Source: Pseudomonadota bacterium (lineage in GTDB: Bacteria > Pseudomonadota > Alphaproteobacteria > Acetobacterales > Acetobacteraceae). From it: a DNA stretch of 64,000 bases. A program made the position numbers and the translations under genes. Position 1 is the first letter of the stretch. Each line of letters begins with the position of its first letter. This document shows positions 1-10,100 of the stretch, one piece after another. The stretch lies in assembly GCA_021845595.1 (NCBI GenBank), contig JAJZVV010000007.1, forward strand, positions 116,280 to 180,279, in the 5' to 3' direction. Below the pieces are notes generated by a model. That model did not search any database. It had not been told where the DNA came from and worked only from the letters and a program-made list of their open reading frames with translations.

Positions 1-823
1 CGATGCGCGCCAGCGGGGTGAGACCGCGCTTCGCCGCCTCTTTGGCCGACATCACCACCAGCGCCGCAGCGCCGTCATTGATGCCGGAGGCATTCGCGGC
101 GGTCACGGTCCCGTCCTTGGCGAAGGCCGGGCGCAGCTTCGTCATGCTCTCGAGGGTGGCGTCGTGGCGGATATACTCGTCCTCCGCGACAAGGGTTTCG
201 CCCTTGCGGGTCTTGACCGTCACCGAGGTGATCTCGTCCTTGAACTTGCCCGCCTTCTGCGCCGCCGAGGCCTTCTGCTGCGAGGCAAGGGCGAAGGCGT
301 CCTGCTCCTCGCGCGTGATCTGGTAGGCCTTGGCGACGTTCTCGGCGGTGATGCCCATGTGGTAGCCGTGGAATACATCCCACAGCCCGTCCTTCAGCAT
401 GGTGTCCATCATGTCGAGCTGGCCCATCTTGACGCCGGCGCGAAGAAAGGCGGCATGCTGGGACAGGCTCATGCTCTCCTGGCCGCCGGCGACGACGATG
501 CTGCTCTCGCCGGTACGGATCTGCTGGGCGGCGAGCGCCACCGTGCGCAGGCCGGAGCCGCACACCTGATTGATGCCGAAGGCGGTCTTTTCATCGGGAA
601 TGCCGGCGGCGCGGGCGGCCTGACGGGCCGGGTTCATGCCCTGACCAGCGACGAGGATCTGGCCGAGGATGACCTCGTCCACATCACCCACTTCGAGCTT
701 CGCGCGCGTGACCGCGGCCTTGATGGCGATGCTGCCGAGCTCGTGGGCCGGCGTGGTGCCGAGCGCGCCGCTGAAGCTGCCCACGGGTGTGCGGGCCGCG
801 GCGACGATGACGATGTCGTCCAT
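1..823 (-). CDS. Acetyl-CoA acetyltransferase (thiolase), C-terminal part beyond window
   Basis: Thiolase that condenses or cleaves acyl-CoA units; the bacterial family includes PhaA/AtoB, which make acetoacetyl-CoA. About 274 N-terminal residues are visible and the frame is still open at the left edge, so roughly the last third is missing. The start MDDIVIVAAARTPVGSF is the classic thiolase N terminus. The acyl-accepting Cys is residue 88 in NQVCGSGLRTV, and GGQESMSLS follows. The ATG at 823 is preceded on the minus strand by a purine-rich GGGAGAA. A 112-bp gap separates it from the amidohydrolase upstream on the same strand. Biosynthetic versus degradative use cannot be decided without the rest and its neighbours. 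Confidence 0.93.
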   Translation of the reverse strand, partial: MDDIVIVAAARTPVGSFSGALGTTPAHELGSIAIKAAVTRAKLEVGDVDEVILGQILVAGQGMNPARQAARAAGIPDEKTAFGINQVCGSGLRTVALAAQQIRTGESSIVVAGGQESMSLSQHAAFLRAGVKMGQLDMMDTMLKDGLWDVFHGYHMGITAENVAKAYQITREEQDAFALASQQKASAAQKAGKFKDEITSVTVKTRKGETLVAEDEYIRHDATLESMTKLRPAFAKDGTVTAANASGINDGAAALVVMSAKEAAKRGLTPLARI

Positions 824-935
824 GCTGTTTTCTCCCTTGCGGCGATGCTGCCGCATATCAGGCCATGTGCGGGTGCAGCGTAGTCAAGTGGGGCGGCCGT
901 GGCTAGAGCGACGCCCGGGACGTCGCCGGCGGGGA

Positions 936-2111
936 TCAGCCTTCGGGGCCGAGTGTCTGCTCGACCAGGGTCGCCCACAGCGAGGCGCCGATCGGCAGGA
1001 TGGCATCGTTGAAATCATAGTCCGGATGATGCACGCCGACGCCGCCTCGATCCGGCCCCGCCTGGCCGATGCGCACGAAGCAGCCCGGCGCCGCCGCCGC
1101 CATGTAGGCGAAATCCTCGCCACCCAGCATCGGCGCCGCCGTCCGCAGCACGTGAGCCGCGCCGACGACGCGCTCGGCCGCGGCGGCGGCGCGATCGGTC
1201 GGTTCCGGCGCGTTCACCACCGGCGGGTAGCCGCGCCGGTAGTCCACCACCGCGCGCGCCCCGTGCGCCTGCGCCGTGCCTTCCGCGATCTCCGCGATCA
1301 GCGCCGCGAGCCGATCCTGCACCGCCGCGCTCAGCGCCCGCGCCGTGCCGTTCAGCACTGCCTCCGCCGGGATGACGTTGCCGGTGGTGCCGGCGTGGAA
1401 CTGGGTCACCGAGACGACCGCCGGATCGGCCGGGTCGAGCCGACGCGCGACGACGCTCTGCAGCGCGAGCACGACATGCGCACCGACCAGCACCGGATCG
1501 ATCGCGAGATGCGGCCGCGCGCCGTGTCCGCCCTCGCCGGCGATGGTGATCCAGAACCGGTCCGAACAGGCCGAAGCGAGCCCCGGCGCGGCTAGGATCG
1601 TGCCGACTGGCAGGCCGGGGTCGTTGTGCGCGCCATAGACCGCATCGCACGGGAAGCGCGCGAACAGCCCCTCCTCCACCATCGTTCGCCCGCCGCCGAG
1701 CCCCTCCTCGGCGGGCTGGAAAATGAAATGCACCGTGCCGTCGAAATTGCGCGTCTCGGCGAGGTAGCGGGCGGCGCCGAGCAGCATGGTGGTGTGCCCG
1801 TCATGGCCGCAGGCATGCATCACGCCTTCGCGCTGCGAGCGATGGGCGGGGCCGTTGCCCTCGGCCATCGGCAGCGCGTCCATGTCGGCGCGGATGCCGA
1901 TGGCGCGCGGGCTGGCGCCAGCGCGCAGCGTGCCGACCAGACCGGTGCCGGCAATGCCGCGCGTCACCGTGATGCCCCATTCGGCGAGCTTTCCGGCGAC
2001 GAACGCGCTCGTCCGATGCTCCTGGAAGCCGAGTTCCGGATTTGCGTGCAGGTCGCGCCGCCACGCGGTCAACTCATCGTGAAAGGCCGCGATGCGATTG
2101 ATCACCGGCAC
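936..2111 (-). CDS. M20 family amidohydrolase (hippurate hydrolase-like)
   Basis: Cytoplasmic metallo-amidohydrolase of the M20D/HipO group, which removes acyl groups from N-acyl amino acids or related amides. It has 391 residues, normal for the family. Metal-site motifs are HACGHDGHTTMLLG, FQPAEEGLGGG and, near the C terminus, HHPDYDF. The start is a GTG at 2111 with a GAGGG Shine-Dalgarno sequence 8 nt upstream, just 14 nt after the argG stop, so it is probably co-transcribed with argG. That position suggests a role in N-acyl amino acid or arginine metabolism, but the exact substrate cannot be read from sequence. Confidence 0.9.
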   Translation of the reverse strand: MPVINRIAAFHDELTAWRRDLHANPELGFQEHRTSAFVAGKLAEWGITVTRGIAGTGLVGTLRAGASPRAIGIRADMDALPMAEGNGPAHRSQREGVMHACGHDGHTTMLLGAARYLAETRNFDGTVHFIFQPAEEGLGGGRTMVEEGLFARFPCDAVYGAHNDPGLPVGTILAAPGLASACSDRFWITIAGEGGHGARPHLAIDPVLVGAHVVLALQSVVARRLDPADPAVVSVTQFHAGTTGNVIPAEAVLNGTARALSAAVQDRLAALIAEIAEGTAQAHGARAVVDYRRGYPPVVNAPEPTDRAAAAAERVVGAAHVLRTAAPMLGGEDFAYMAAAAPGCFVRIGQAGPDRGGVGVHHPDYDFNDAILPIGASLWATLVEQTLGPEG

Positions 2112-2125
2112 AGCGTCGCCCTCGG

Positions 2126-3358
<1,233 letters not shown>

Positions 3359-3385
3359 GCGCTCCCTGGTCCGAACCGGGGCCGG

Positions 3386-4285
3386 TTACTCCCCACCGGC
3401 CGGGCGCGCAAGCGCCGCCCGCACCGAGGCTGCGTCCGCCGGCGCGCCCCCGGCAACCGTCACCTGCCGCGCCGCGGCCTCGACCCAGGCCCGGTTGCTG
3501 CGCTCCGAGCCCCAGGGCGCATCCTCCAGCCCAACGCGCACATGCCCGCCCGCCGCCACGGCGGGTGCGATCAGCGGCGTGATGTCGACGCCGAGCCCGG
3601 CCACCATCCAGGGCGCGTCCGCCGGCGCCTCGCGTGCCAGCAGGGCGAGATAGGCATCGAGAAAGGCCGGCGCGGGCGGCAACCCCCAGGCGAATTCGTC
3701 GGAGAACATCAAGCGGTAGATCGGCGCCGGCAGCCCGTCCCAACCGGCCGCCATGGCGGCGCCGAGCCGCAGGAACCCGGGCTCGTAGATCGCATAGGAC
3801 GGATGCAGCCGGTGCCGCGCCGCGAGGCGCAGACCCTCGGCGACGTGATCCGGCGGGTTGAGATAGACGAACCCCGCGCCCTCAGCCGCTTCCGCGCCGA
3901 AGCGGACGAAATTGACCGATCCGGGATCGACCACCGTCCATTCGATCAGCCCGCGCGCGGCCAGCGCCTCGACATGGGCGAACCGCGCCGCGGCGTCGCC
4001 TTCAGCCCCGGCGTAGGCAGAGCCGGCGAGCGGAATGGTGGGGTAGACGAGGGCATCCACGCGGGCGCGGATACCCTCGATGATGCGGGCGTAGATCTCC
4101 CAATCGTCACGCTGCCGCCCGGTCGCCGCGTCGTAGGCATGGAGGTGGATGATCGCCGCCCCGGCTTCGGCACAGGCGATGCCGTCGGCGATGATCTCCG
4201 CCTCGGCGATGGGAATTCCGGGCTGGCGCGCCCGCCCCCACGGCCCGTTCAGCGCCACTTCGATCCAGACCTTGCGCATGCCCAT
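3386..4285 (-). CDS. Beta-keto acid cleavage enzyme (BKACE, DUF849)
   Basis: Member of the BKACE/DUF849 family, whose founding activity is cleavage of 3-keto-5-aminohexanoate with acetyl-CoA; other members use different beta-keto acids. It has 299 residues, a typical length. Visible family signatures are IIHLHAYDAATG (zinc-ligand histidines) near residue 45 and GGHVRVGLEDAPWG near residue 230. A TIM-barrel fold is expected from the family. It heads the minus-strand run before argG. The substrate is not predictable here: no lysine-fermentation genes are nearby, so a generic BKACE call is safer than Kce. Confidence 0.88.
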   Translation of the reverse strand: MGMRKVWIEVALNGPWGRARQPGIPIAEAEIIADGIACAEAGAAIIHLHAYDAATGRQRDDWEIYARIIEGIRARVDALVYPTIPLAGSAYAGAEGDAAARFAHVEALAARGLIEWTVVDPGSVNFVRFGAEAAEGAGFVYLNPPDHVAEGLRLAARHRLHPSYAIYEPGFLRLGAAMAAGWDGLPAPIYRLMFSDEFAWGLPPAPAFLDAYLALLAREAPADAPWMVAGLGVDITPLIAPAVAAGGHVRVGLEDAPWGSERSNRAWVEAAARQVTVAGGAPADAASVRAALARPAGGE

Positions 4286-4490
4286 AGGGTCCTCACGACA
4301 TCATGATCGCCCCGCGCGAACCGCGGAGAACGGCCATAAAGTCACAGATCTGTCGCGGCTGCACGAGCGGTTTCGGTTGCATTCGGCAGGGGCCTCCGAT
4401 ACACACAGTGGTGGGATAGAGTCGTTCAGGTGCGGGGACGTGCATTGTCGCGTGCCTATTGCGGCTGACCAGCGAGAAGGGACCAAGACG

Positions 4491-6659
4491 ATGGCCTCTG
4501 GCAACTATACGGGTACCTACTCCAGCAGCGTCACCGTCACGGTGACCCCGGCCACGTTCGCGACCGGCAGCGTTGTCGATGTCACACGGGGCGTCGCGGT
4601 CCAGTCCTCGATCCTCGATCCGAGCATCGACGCGATGGGCGTGATCGACGCCACTGGCGGCGTGGTCGTGGCGCCCGGTGGGGTTCGGGGGGTCGTCGAT
4701 CTTGCCGGCGGCACGGGTGTCGAGCTCAAACATGCCGGGACGCTGATGAACGCGGGCTACATCCAGGCCTCGGGGGCCATCCTGGTGGCGCCGCATGGGG
4801 CGGCGCGGGATGTCACCCTGCAGGGCGGTGTCGGGGCCGATCTCGCCGGCGGCGGCACGGTGCAGAATTTCAGCTACATCCAGGCCATCGGTGGCGTCGT
4901 CGTCGCGCCGAACGGGTCGGCCCAGAACGTGGTGCTGGATGGCGGCGTGGCGGTCGAGCTCGGCAAGCCCGGCCTGGTGCAGAACTACGCCTATATCGAG
5001 GCGGCGGGCGGCGTTCTCGTCGCCCAGCGCGGCGTGGCGCAGAATGTGGATGTCAAAGCCGCGGTCGGGGTCGATCTGGCGGGCGGCGGCACGGTGCAGA
5101 ATTTCGGCCGGATCGATGCGGCTGGTGGCGCCGTCGTCGCGCAGAGCGGGATCGCGCAGAACGTGGCCGTCCATGGCGGCATCGGCGTGGAGCTCGGCGC
5201 CGCGGGCGTGGTCGACAATTACGGGACGATCACGGCGGAGAGCGGCCACCTCGTCGCCCAGCACGGCATCGCGCACAATGTCAGCGAGACGCCGGCCATC
5301 GGCGTGGACATGTCGGCGGGCAGCACGCTGTTGAACGCCGGGCTCATCCAGGCAACCGACGCCGTGGCCTTCAACGGCACCGGGTCCGACCTGGTCCTCG
5401 AAGGCACGGGCGGCAATTTCGGGGTCGCCGGATCCATCACCGGCTTCGTCGCCGGGGATACGATCGACCTCGCCAACGTCGCGAACGCCGGCGTGAAGGT
5501 CGGCAACGGGGACGATTTCGTTCTCACCATCACCAGCAACGGCCACGTCGTCGGCTCGCTCGACTTCGCCGGGCCCTATACCGCCAGCAGCTTCCAGTTT
5601 TCCACGAACGGCTCCGGCGGCACCGACATCACCACCACCTTCCCCTGCTTCGCCGAGGGAACGCGCATTGCCACGCCGCAGGGCGAGGTCTCCGTCGAGA
5701 CCTTGACCGAGGGCGGGCTTGTGCTCACGGCCTCCGGCGCGACCCGGCCCATCGTCTGGATCGGCACGCGGCGGATCGACTGCACCACGCATCCCGTGCC
5801 GACGCAGGTCTGGCCCGTGCGCGTGCGCAGCGGCGCATTCGGCGACGGGCTGCCGCGACGCGACCTGCTGATCTCCCCGGGCCACGCGGTGTTCGTCGAT
5901 GGGCTGCTGATCCCGGTCGCGCATCTGATCAACGGCGCCTCGATCGTCCAGGAGCGCGTCGCCAGCGTCACCTATTACCATGTCGAGCTGGACAGCCACG
6001 ACATCCTGCTCTCCGAAGGCCTGGCCTCGGAGAGCTATCTCGACACCGGCAACCGCGGCGCGTTCGCGAACTCGGATCAGGCGATGACGCTGCAGCCGGA
6101 CTTCTCACCGCGCAGCCACGAGGTGGATGGGTGTGCGCCCTATCGCACGGGTGGCGCCGAAGTCGAAGCGGTGCGGAGCCGGTTGCTGGAGCGGCTGGAT
6201 GGGCTCGGCTTCGAGGCGGCCGAGCCGGTGGCCCTGACCGTCGAGGCCGTTGCCGGCGACCGTGTGATCCGCCAGCCAGTGCCGACCCCCGCGTCCGGGC
6301 GGCTGCTTCGCCTCAGTCTGCCGGCCGGCACCGATCGGATCTGCCTGCGCTCAGACGTCGGCGTGGCCGCTGGGCTGAATGTCGCGATCACCGACGTTCG
6401 CGGCCTTGGGCTCTGCGTCGGCGCGGTGTTCGTCGATGGCGCGCTGGTCCCGCTCGACTCGCCGGCACTGGCTGCCGGCTTCTACCGCGTCGAGCGTGGG
6501 GGCGCCGAATCATGGCGCTGGACCGATGGGGCCGCCGAAATCGTCCTGCCGCCGAGCCTCCGGCCGTCTGGCATGGCGCCGGTTCTGATCGAGCTTCTGG
6601 TCCGCGACGTCATGCGGGTCCGCCGCCCGGCGCTGGCGGTGCTACGCAACGCAGCCTGA
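4491..6659 (+). CDS. Hint-domain protein with six 39-residue tandem repeats
   Basis: A 722-residue protein in two parts. Residues about 57-290 hold six tandem 39-residue units, each with a V/LVAP/Q.G.A.NV core and a .G.V.N...I.A loop, rich in Gly, Ala and Val; this looks like a repetitive beta-rich (adhesin/solenoid-like) stretch. At residue 386, PCFAEGTRIATPQGEVSVE begins a Hedgehog/intein (Hint_2) domain, with SPGHAVFVDGLLIPVAHLI about 75 residues later. The Cys opens the self-splicing motif known in Hint domains. The ATG at 4491 has GAGAAGGGA upstream; the longer open frame to 4149 lacks such a site and has no similar composition. No classical signal peptide is seen, so export by a type I system is an inference from similar alphaproteobacterial proteins. 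A strong terminator follows. Confidence 0.85.
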   Translation: MASGNYTGTYSSSVTVTVTPATFATGSVVDVTRGVAVQSSILDPSIDAMGVIDATGGVVVAPGGVRGVVDLAGGTGVELKHAGTLMNAGYIQASGAILVAPHGAARDVTLQGGVGADLAGGGTVQNFSYIQAIGGVVVAPNGSAQNVVLDGGVAVELGKPGLVQNYAYIEAAGGVLVAQRGVAQNVDVKAAVGVDLAGGGTVQNFGRIDAAGGAVVAQSGIAQNVAVHGGIGVELGAAGVVDNYGTITAESGHLVAQHGIAHNVSETPAIGVDMSAGSTLLNAGLIQATDAVAFNGTGSDLVLEGTGGNFGVAGSITGFVAGDTIDLANVANAGVKVGNGDDFVLTITSNGHVVGSLDFAGPYTASSFQFSTNGSGGTDITTTFPCFAEGTRIATPQGEVSVETLTEGGLVLTASGATRPIVWIGTRRIDCTTHPVPTQVWPVRVRSGAFGDGLPRRDLLISPGHAVFVDGLLIPVAHLINGASIVQERVASVTYYHVELDSHDILLSEGLASESYLDTGNRGAFANSDQAMTLQPDFSPRSHEVDGCAPYRTGGAEVEAVRSRLLERLDGLGFEAAEPVALTVEAVAGDRVIRQPVPTPASGRLLRLSLPAGTDRICLRSDVGVAAGLNVAITDVRGLGLCVGAVFVDGALVPLDSPALAAGFYRVERGGAESWRWTDGAAEIVLPPSLRPSGMAPVLIELLVRDVMRVRRPALAVLRNAA
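4659..5360 (+). repeat. Six in-frame 117-bp tandem repeats inside the Hint gene
   Basis: The equivalent codon of each unit recurs at 4659, 4776, 4893, 5010, 5127 and 5244, exactly 117 bp apart with no indels. Units two to five are the most alike; the first and last are diverged. The constant spacing keeps the frame and encodes 39-residue units, so this is a coding repeat. Confidence 0.9.
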
Positions 6660-6701
6660 TCGCGGCCTCCGCGTCCGGGCCGAACCGGGCAAGCCGGCTA
6701 C

Positions 6702-6730
6702 CCCCACCCTGCCTCGCAGGGTGGGGTTTT
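6702..6730 (+). terminator. Rho-independent terminator after the Hint gene
   Basis: Perfect 11-bp stem CCCCACCCTGC / GCAGGGTGGGG with a CTC loop followed directly by TTTT, 42 bp after the Hint stop codon. The T run supports function for plus-strand transcripts; there is no T run on the other strand for the convergent ABC gene. Confidence 0.88.
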
Positions 6731-6762
6731 CATTGCGCGCCACAGTCTGATCGTACGTCGCT

Positions 6763-8520
6763 CTACGCCGCAGCCTGCGGCTCCAGGAGCCGTCCGGCAG
6801 CGCGATCGAAGACCAGATGCCGGTCGGCCAGGCGCGCTGCCGACGGCTGATGAGAGATCGAGACCATCGTCGTCTGCGGCAGACGCGCGCGCAGCACGCT
6901 GTAGAGTTCGGTCTCCGATTCAGGATCGAGACTGGAGGTAGCCTCGTCGAGGAACAGCCAGTCCGGGCACAGCAGCAGGGCCCGCGCGATGGCGACACGC
7001 TGTTGTTCGCCGCCGGAAAGCGTCTGCGCCCAGTTGGCCTCTTCGGTCAGCCGCCCGGCCAGCGCGGCGAGCCCGGCATCGTGCAAGGCCCGCTCGATCG
7101 CGACGTCGTCGAAGTCGCTGCTGGCCCTCGGATAGGCCAGCGCGTGGCGCAGCGTGCCGAGCGGCAGATACGGGCGCTGCGGCAGGAACAGCACGCTGGC
7201 CGGCGGGCGCTGAATATGCCCCTCGCCGAACGGCCAGATACCGGCGATGGCGCGAAACAACGTCGATTTGCCCGACCCCGAGCGGCCGGAGATCAGCACC
7301 GAGCGGTGCGGTTCCAGAACCAGGGACTGCCGGCGCATCAGCACCTCGCCATCCGGGACCGCGAGCGTGACGTCGTGAAGCTCGAACGCCCCGCTCATGC
7401 TGGTCTCGGCCTGCACGCCCGCGCCAGCGAGGGCACGCGCGGCCACGATGGCACGGTGGAAGCTGGCGAGACGTTCGACGGTGGCGAACCAGCTGGCCAG
7501 ACTGGCGTAGTAGTTCACGAACCAGGACATCGCGCCCTGCACCTGGCCGAACGCGTTGACCGTTCGCGTCAATCCGCCGAGGGCGATGGCCCCGCTGAAA
7601 TAGCGCGGCGCGGCCACGATGATGGGAAACACCACCGCCACCTGGGAATATCCGGCGACCAGCGCGTTCAGCAGCTTCGTGCGCTGCATGATGCTCCACC
7701 AATTCTGCACCACATTGACGAAGCGCTCGTGGATGCCGGCGTGCTCCTCTTTCTCGCCGCCATAGAGAGCAACGCCCTCCACGTTCTCGCGCAGCCGGAC
7801 CAGAGCGAAACGAAAATCGGCTTCGAAGCGCTGCTGCAGGAAGTTCAGCGCCGCCAGCGGACGGCCGACGAGGTGGGTGAACGTCGTGCCGAGCACGGCG
7901 TAGACCAGGGCCACCCAGACCATGTAGCCCGGGATGGTGAAGCCCATGACATGAACCGGCCCGGAAAGGCTCCAAAGAATGCCGATGAAGCTGAACAGCG
8001 AGACAACGTTCGACAGCAGATCGAGACTGAACGAGAGGGTCTCCGAGACGAAACTGCGCAGGTCGTCGGCGATACGCTGATCGGGGTTCTCGGTGCCCTT
8101 GTGGGTCGGGTCGTTGATCAGGCTGATACGGTAATAGACCCGATCGGACAGCCACTCGTCGAGGAATTGCCCGGTCATCCAGCGCCGCCAGCGAATCTGC
8201 AGCCACTGGTTGAGATAGGTCCGGTACACGGCAACGAGGATGTAGAGCGCGGCGACCGCCATGAATCCGGGCATGAAGCCGCTCTTCGGATCATGGTGGT
8301 AGAGCAGCAGGAGCTGGATGAAGGCGCTCCAGTCCTTGCTCTGCAGCGCGTCATAGAAGGCGCCGTTCCAGAAATTGAGCACCACGTCCATGCCGACCAT
8401 GGCGAGGTTCAGCACCACGATAGTGGCCAGCAACAGCCGCGCCGACCAGCGCTCCTCGGAGCGGAAATAGGGCAGCGCCAGGCGCCAGGCGTCTTTCAGG
8501 AACAGGCCGAGATTGCGCAT
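6763..8520 (-). CDS. ABC transporter, fused permease-ATPase (SbmA/BacA-like, YddA type)
   Basis: Inner-membrane ABC protein of the SbmA/BacA-like (ABC_membrane_2) group with its own ATPase domain, as in YddA and Rv1819c-type proteins that move peptides, bleomycin or cobalamin-like cargo. It has 585 residues. The N-terminal half carries several hydrophobic segments, including LLATIVVLNLAMVGMDVVL. The ATPase has Walker A GRSGSGKST near residue 415, signature LSGGEQQRVAIARA near 500 and Walker B LFLDEATSS near 520. The ATG at 8520 is chosen because it lies 7 nt after the stop of the DUF1499 gene, whereas the longer frame would overlap that gene. The two genes look co-transcribed. Cargo is unknown. 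Confidence 0.9.
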   Translation of the reverse strand: MRNLGLFLKDAWRLALPYFRSEERWSARLLLATIVVLNLAMVGMDVVLNFWNGAFYDALQSKDWSAFIQLLLLYHHDPKSGFMPGFMAVAALYILVAVYRTYLNQWLQIRWRRWMTGQFLDEWLSDRVYYRISLINDPTHKGTENPDQRIADDLRSFVSETLSFSLDLLSNVVSLFSFIGILWSLSGPVHVMGFTIPGYMVWVALVYAVLGTTFTHLVGRPLAALNFLQQRFEADFRFALVRLRENVEGVALYGGEKEEHAGIHERFVNVVQNWWSIMQRTKLLNALVAGYSQVAVVFPIIVAAPRYFSGAIALGGLTRTVNAFGQVQGAMSWFVNYYASLASWFATVERLASFHRAIVAARALAGAGVQAETSMSGAFELHDVTLAVPDGEVLMRRQSLVLEPHRSVLISGRSGSGKSTLFRAIAGIWPFGEGHIQRPPASVLFLPQRPYLPLGTLRHALAYPRASSDFDDVAIERALHDAGLAALAGRLTEEANWAQTLSGGEQQRVAIARALLLCPDWLFLDEATSSLDPESETELYSVLRARLPQTTMVSISHQPSAARLADRHLVFDRAAGRLLEPQAAA

Positions 8521-8527
8521 CAGCGTA

Positions 8528-9010
8528 TCAACTCCGGTTGGGCGGGCGCAGCGTTGCGTCGAGGGCGGCGATCCAGGCCGCAATCCGGGCACGGTTCACG
8601 CCGAGATCGGAGCGTCCATAGAGGCTTCGGCTATAAAGCACGAGCGCGCTGCTGTCCTCGGCGCGCGATGAAACCTGAGCAACGATCAGGTCGGGGAAGT
8701 TGAGCACCGCGCTGCGGACGACGTAGCGGACCTCCAGCGTGGCCGGGTCCTCGGCCTGCAGGAAGGTCCGCTCCTGCCCGGCGGCGACCGCGCGCACCGC
8801 AGCGTAGAGCCGTGCCGCCGGCACGGGATAGGAGAGCAGCACGATGTCCGGCCGGGGCGAGAACGCCGCCGGGCCGGCGAGCGCCGAGTTGGGCGTAGGT
8901 GGGCGGACGAGATGCGTCAGTTCGCCCGGCGGCGGAACGGCGAGCCCGGCGGCGCCGGCACTGGCGCAGGCGGGGAAGACGAGGCTCATCAGGCGTGCCA
9001 GCACGTTCAT
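8528..9010 (-). CDS. DUF1499-family exported protein
   Basis: A 160-residue protein with a hydrophobic N terminus (MNVLARLMSLVFPACASAG) that reads as a signal peptide; a Cys lies in it but the context is a poor lipobox. The remainder matches the DUF1499 pattern, with AEDPATLEVRYVVRSAVLNFPDLIV and a C-terminal YSRSLYGRSDLGVNRARIAAWI. The family's function is not known. It sits directly upstream of the SbmA-like ABC gene with a 7-nt gap, so a shared envelope-related role is possible. The start at 9010 faces the divergent gene at 9093 across an 82-bp intergenic region that must hold both promoters. Confidence 0.8.
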   Translation of the reverse strand: MNVLARLMSLVFPACASAGAAGLAVPPPGELTHLVRPPTPNSALAGPAAFSPRPDIVLLSYPVPAARLYAAVRAVAAGQERTFLQAEDPATLEVRYVVRSAVLNFPDLIVAQVSSRAEDSSALVLYSRSLYGRSDLGVNRARIAAWIAALDATLRPPNRS

Positions 9011-9092
9011 CGTCAGGACCTCTGTGACCAGAGACGGACTTAGCAGACGTTTCACATCTTGGGCGCAGACTTGGCCGTAGAAGAGGGTCCCC

Positions 9093-10097
9093 GTGACAAC
9101 CGATCCCGCGACCGACGAGCCCGCAGCGCCACAGGCGTGTACGCTCGCCCACCCCGGCTTCGCCGTGCTTGGCGAGCCGGTCTTTCGCATGGCCGAGGAC
9201 GGCAAGACCCCTTCGGTGGGCTTTGATCTCGGGGGACGGGACGCTGTCCTGCCGCTGGTCGCGATCCAGCGCGAGTTCGGAATCCCCGACGATTCGCCTG
9301 ATGGCCAGGTGCTCGCACTGGTCGCCGAAGCGCTGGCCTTCGTCAGCGTATTGCGGTTGGGGGACCCGCTCCCGACCGAGGTCTTGAACGGGGAGGCGAG
9401 CTGGGAACCGGAGCCGCGCCATCTGGCGCTCGCCATGGCCAAGCTGCGGGTGCAGCTCGTGGCCCTGCTCACCGGCGGCAACGATGCCGCGACCGCGGAC
9501 CCCGATACACTTCTGGCGCTCGTCGAGGACCCGGCCTTCCGGCCCAAGCTGCAGGGCGCCTTCAACAAGGCGGCCGAAGAGCTCGGCCTGCCGGATACCG
9601 AATCCGCGGTGACCCTGATGGGGGAGCTGGCCCACGAGATCGCCTATATCGAGGCGCTCCGCGAGCGCCTGCTGCACGGGGTCGACTTCATCGTCGCCGA
9701 ACTCGGCGGACGCCATCGCCGCTGGCGGGGTGACACCGCCCACCGCGAGACGCTGACCCAGGTCACCCGGCTCGCCCTGCGCGCCCATAAGCAGATCGGC
9801 GACCGCTTCGCCGAACTGGACGCGCAGACGGGCGAGGTCCTGGCGGCACTGCGCAACCTGCAGAGCCACCGCGCCTTCCTGCGCTCCAACCGGGACTGGC
9901 TCTATCGCACTCAGCGTGCCTGGGCCCCGACGCTGTCCGCCTGGGCCGACCCCGCCCAACGCGAGGACTTCCGCTTCTGGGGCCTGGTCGAAGCCACCTA
10001 CCGGTTCCTCACGCCGCGGTTCATGACCACAAAGGAATGGCTGCGGCAGGAAGCGCTCGCACGCAAGAAAACGGGCGAGGTCGGCATGGTCTGGTAG
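9093..10097 (+). CDS. Hypothetical protein, unrecognised family
   Basis: A 334-residue protein that I do not recognise. It starts with GTG at 9093, preceded by GAAGAGGG. The protein is soluble-looking, without signal peptide or membrane segments. The N-terminal third is acidic; the C-terminal half is helical with a probable coiled coil around LRAHKQIGDRFAELDAQTGEVLAALRNLQ, followed by a Trp/Arg-rich segment LRSNRDWLYRTQRAWAP. It is transcribed away from the DUF1499/ABC pair and ends 3 bp before the stop codon of the convergent YdiJ-type gene. Third-position GC is high throughout, so it is a real gene. Confidence 0.75.
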   Translation: MTTDPATDEPAAPQACTLAHPGFAVLGEPVFRMAEDGKTPSVGFDLGGRDAVLPLVAIQREFGIPDDSPDGQVLALVAEALAFVSVLRLGDPLPTEVLNGEASWEPEPRHLALAMAKLRVQLVALLTGGNDAATADPDTLLALVEDPAFRPKLQGAFNKAAEELGLPDTESAVTLMGELAHEIAYIEALRERLLHGVDFIVAELGGRHRRWRGDTAHRETLTQVTRLALRAHKQIGDRFAELDAQTGEVLAALRNLQSHRAFLRSNRDWLYRTQRAWAPTLSAWADPAQREDFRFWGLVEATYRFLTPRFMTTKEWLRQEALARKKTGEVGMVW

Positions 10098-10100
10098 TGC

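Noticed and set aside
4149..4490. Upstream extension of the Hint gene frame
   Set aside because: It overlaps the divergent beta-keto acid cleavage gene, has no ribosome-binding site and the translated residues show no protein-like pattern; the ATG at 4491 has a clear site.
4659..5360. Regular 117-bp spacing that could suggest a CRISPR or minisatellite
   Set aside because: The period is a multiple of three, units are diverged mainly at synonymous and conservative positions, and they encode 39-residue protein repeats; there are no unique spacers or cas genes.
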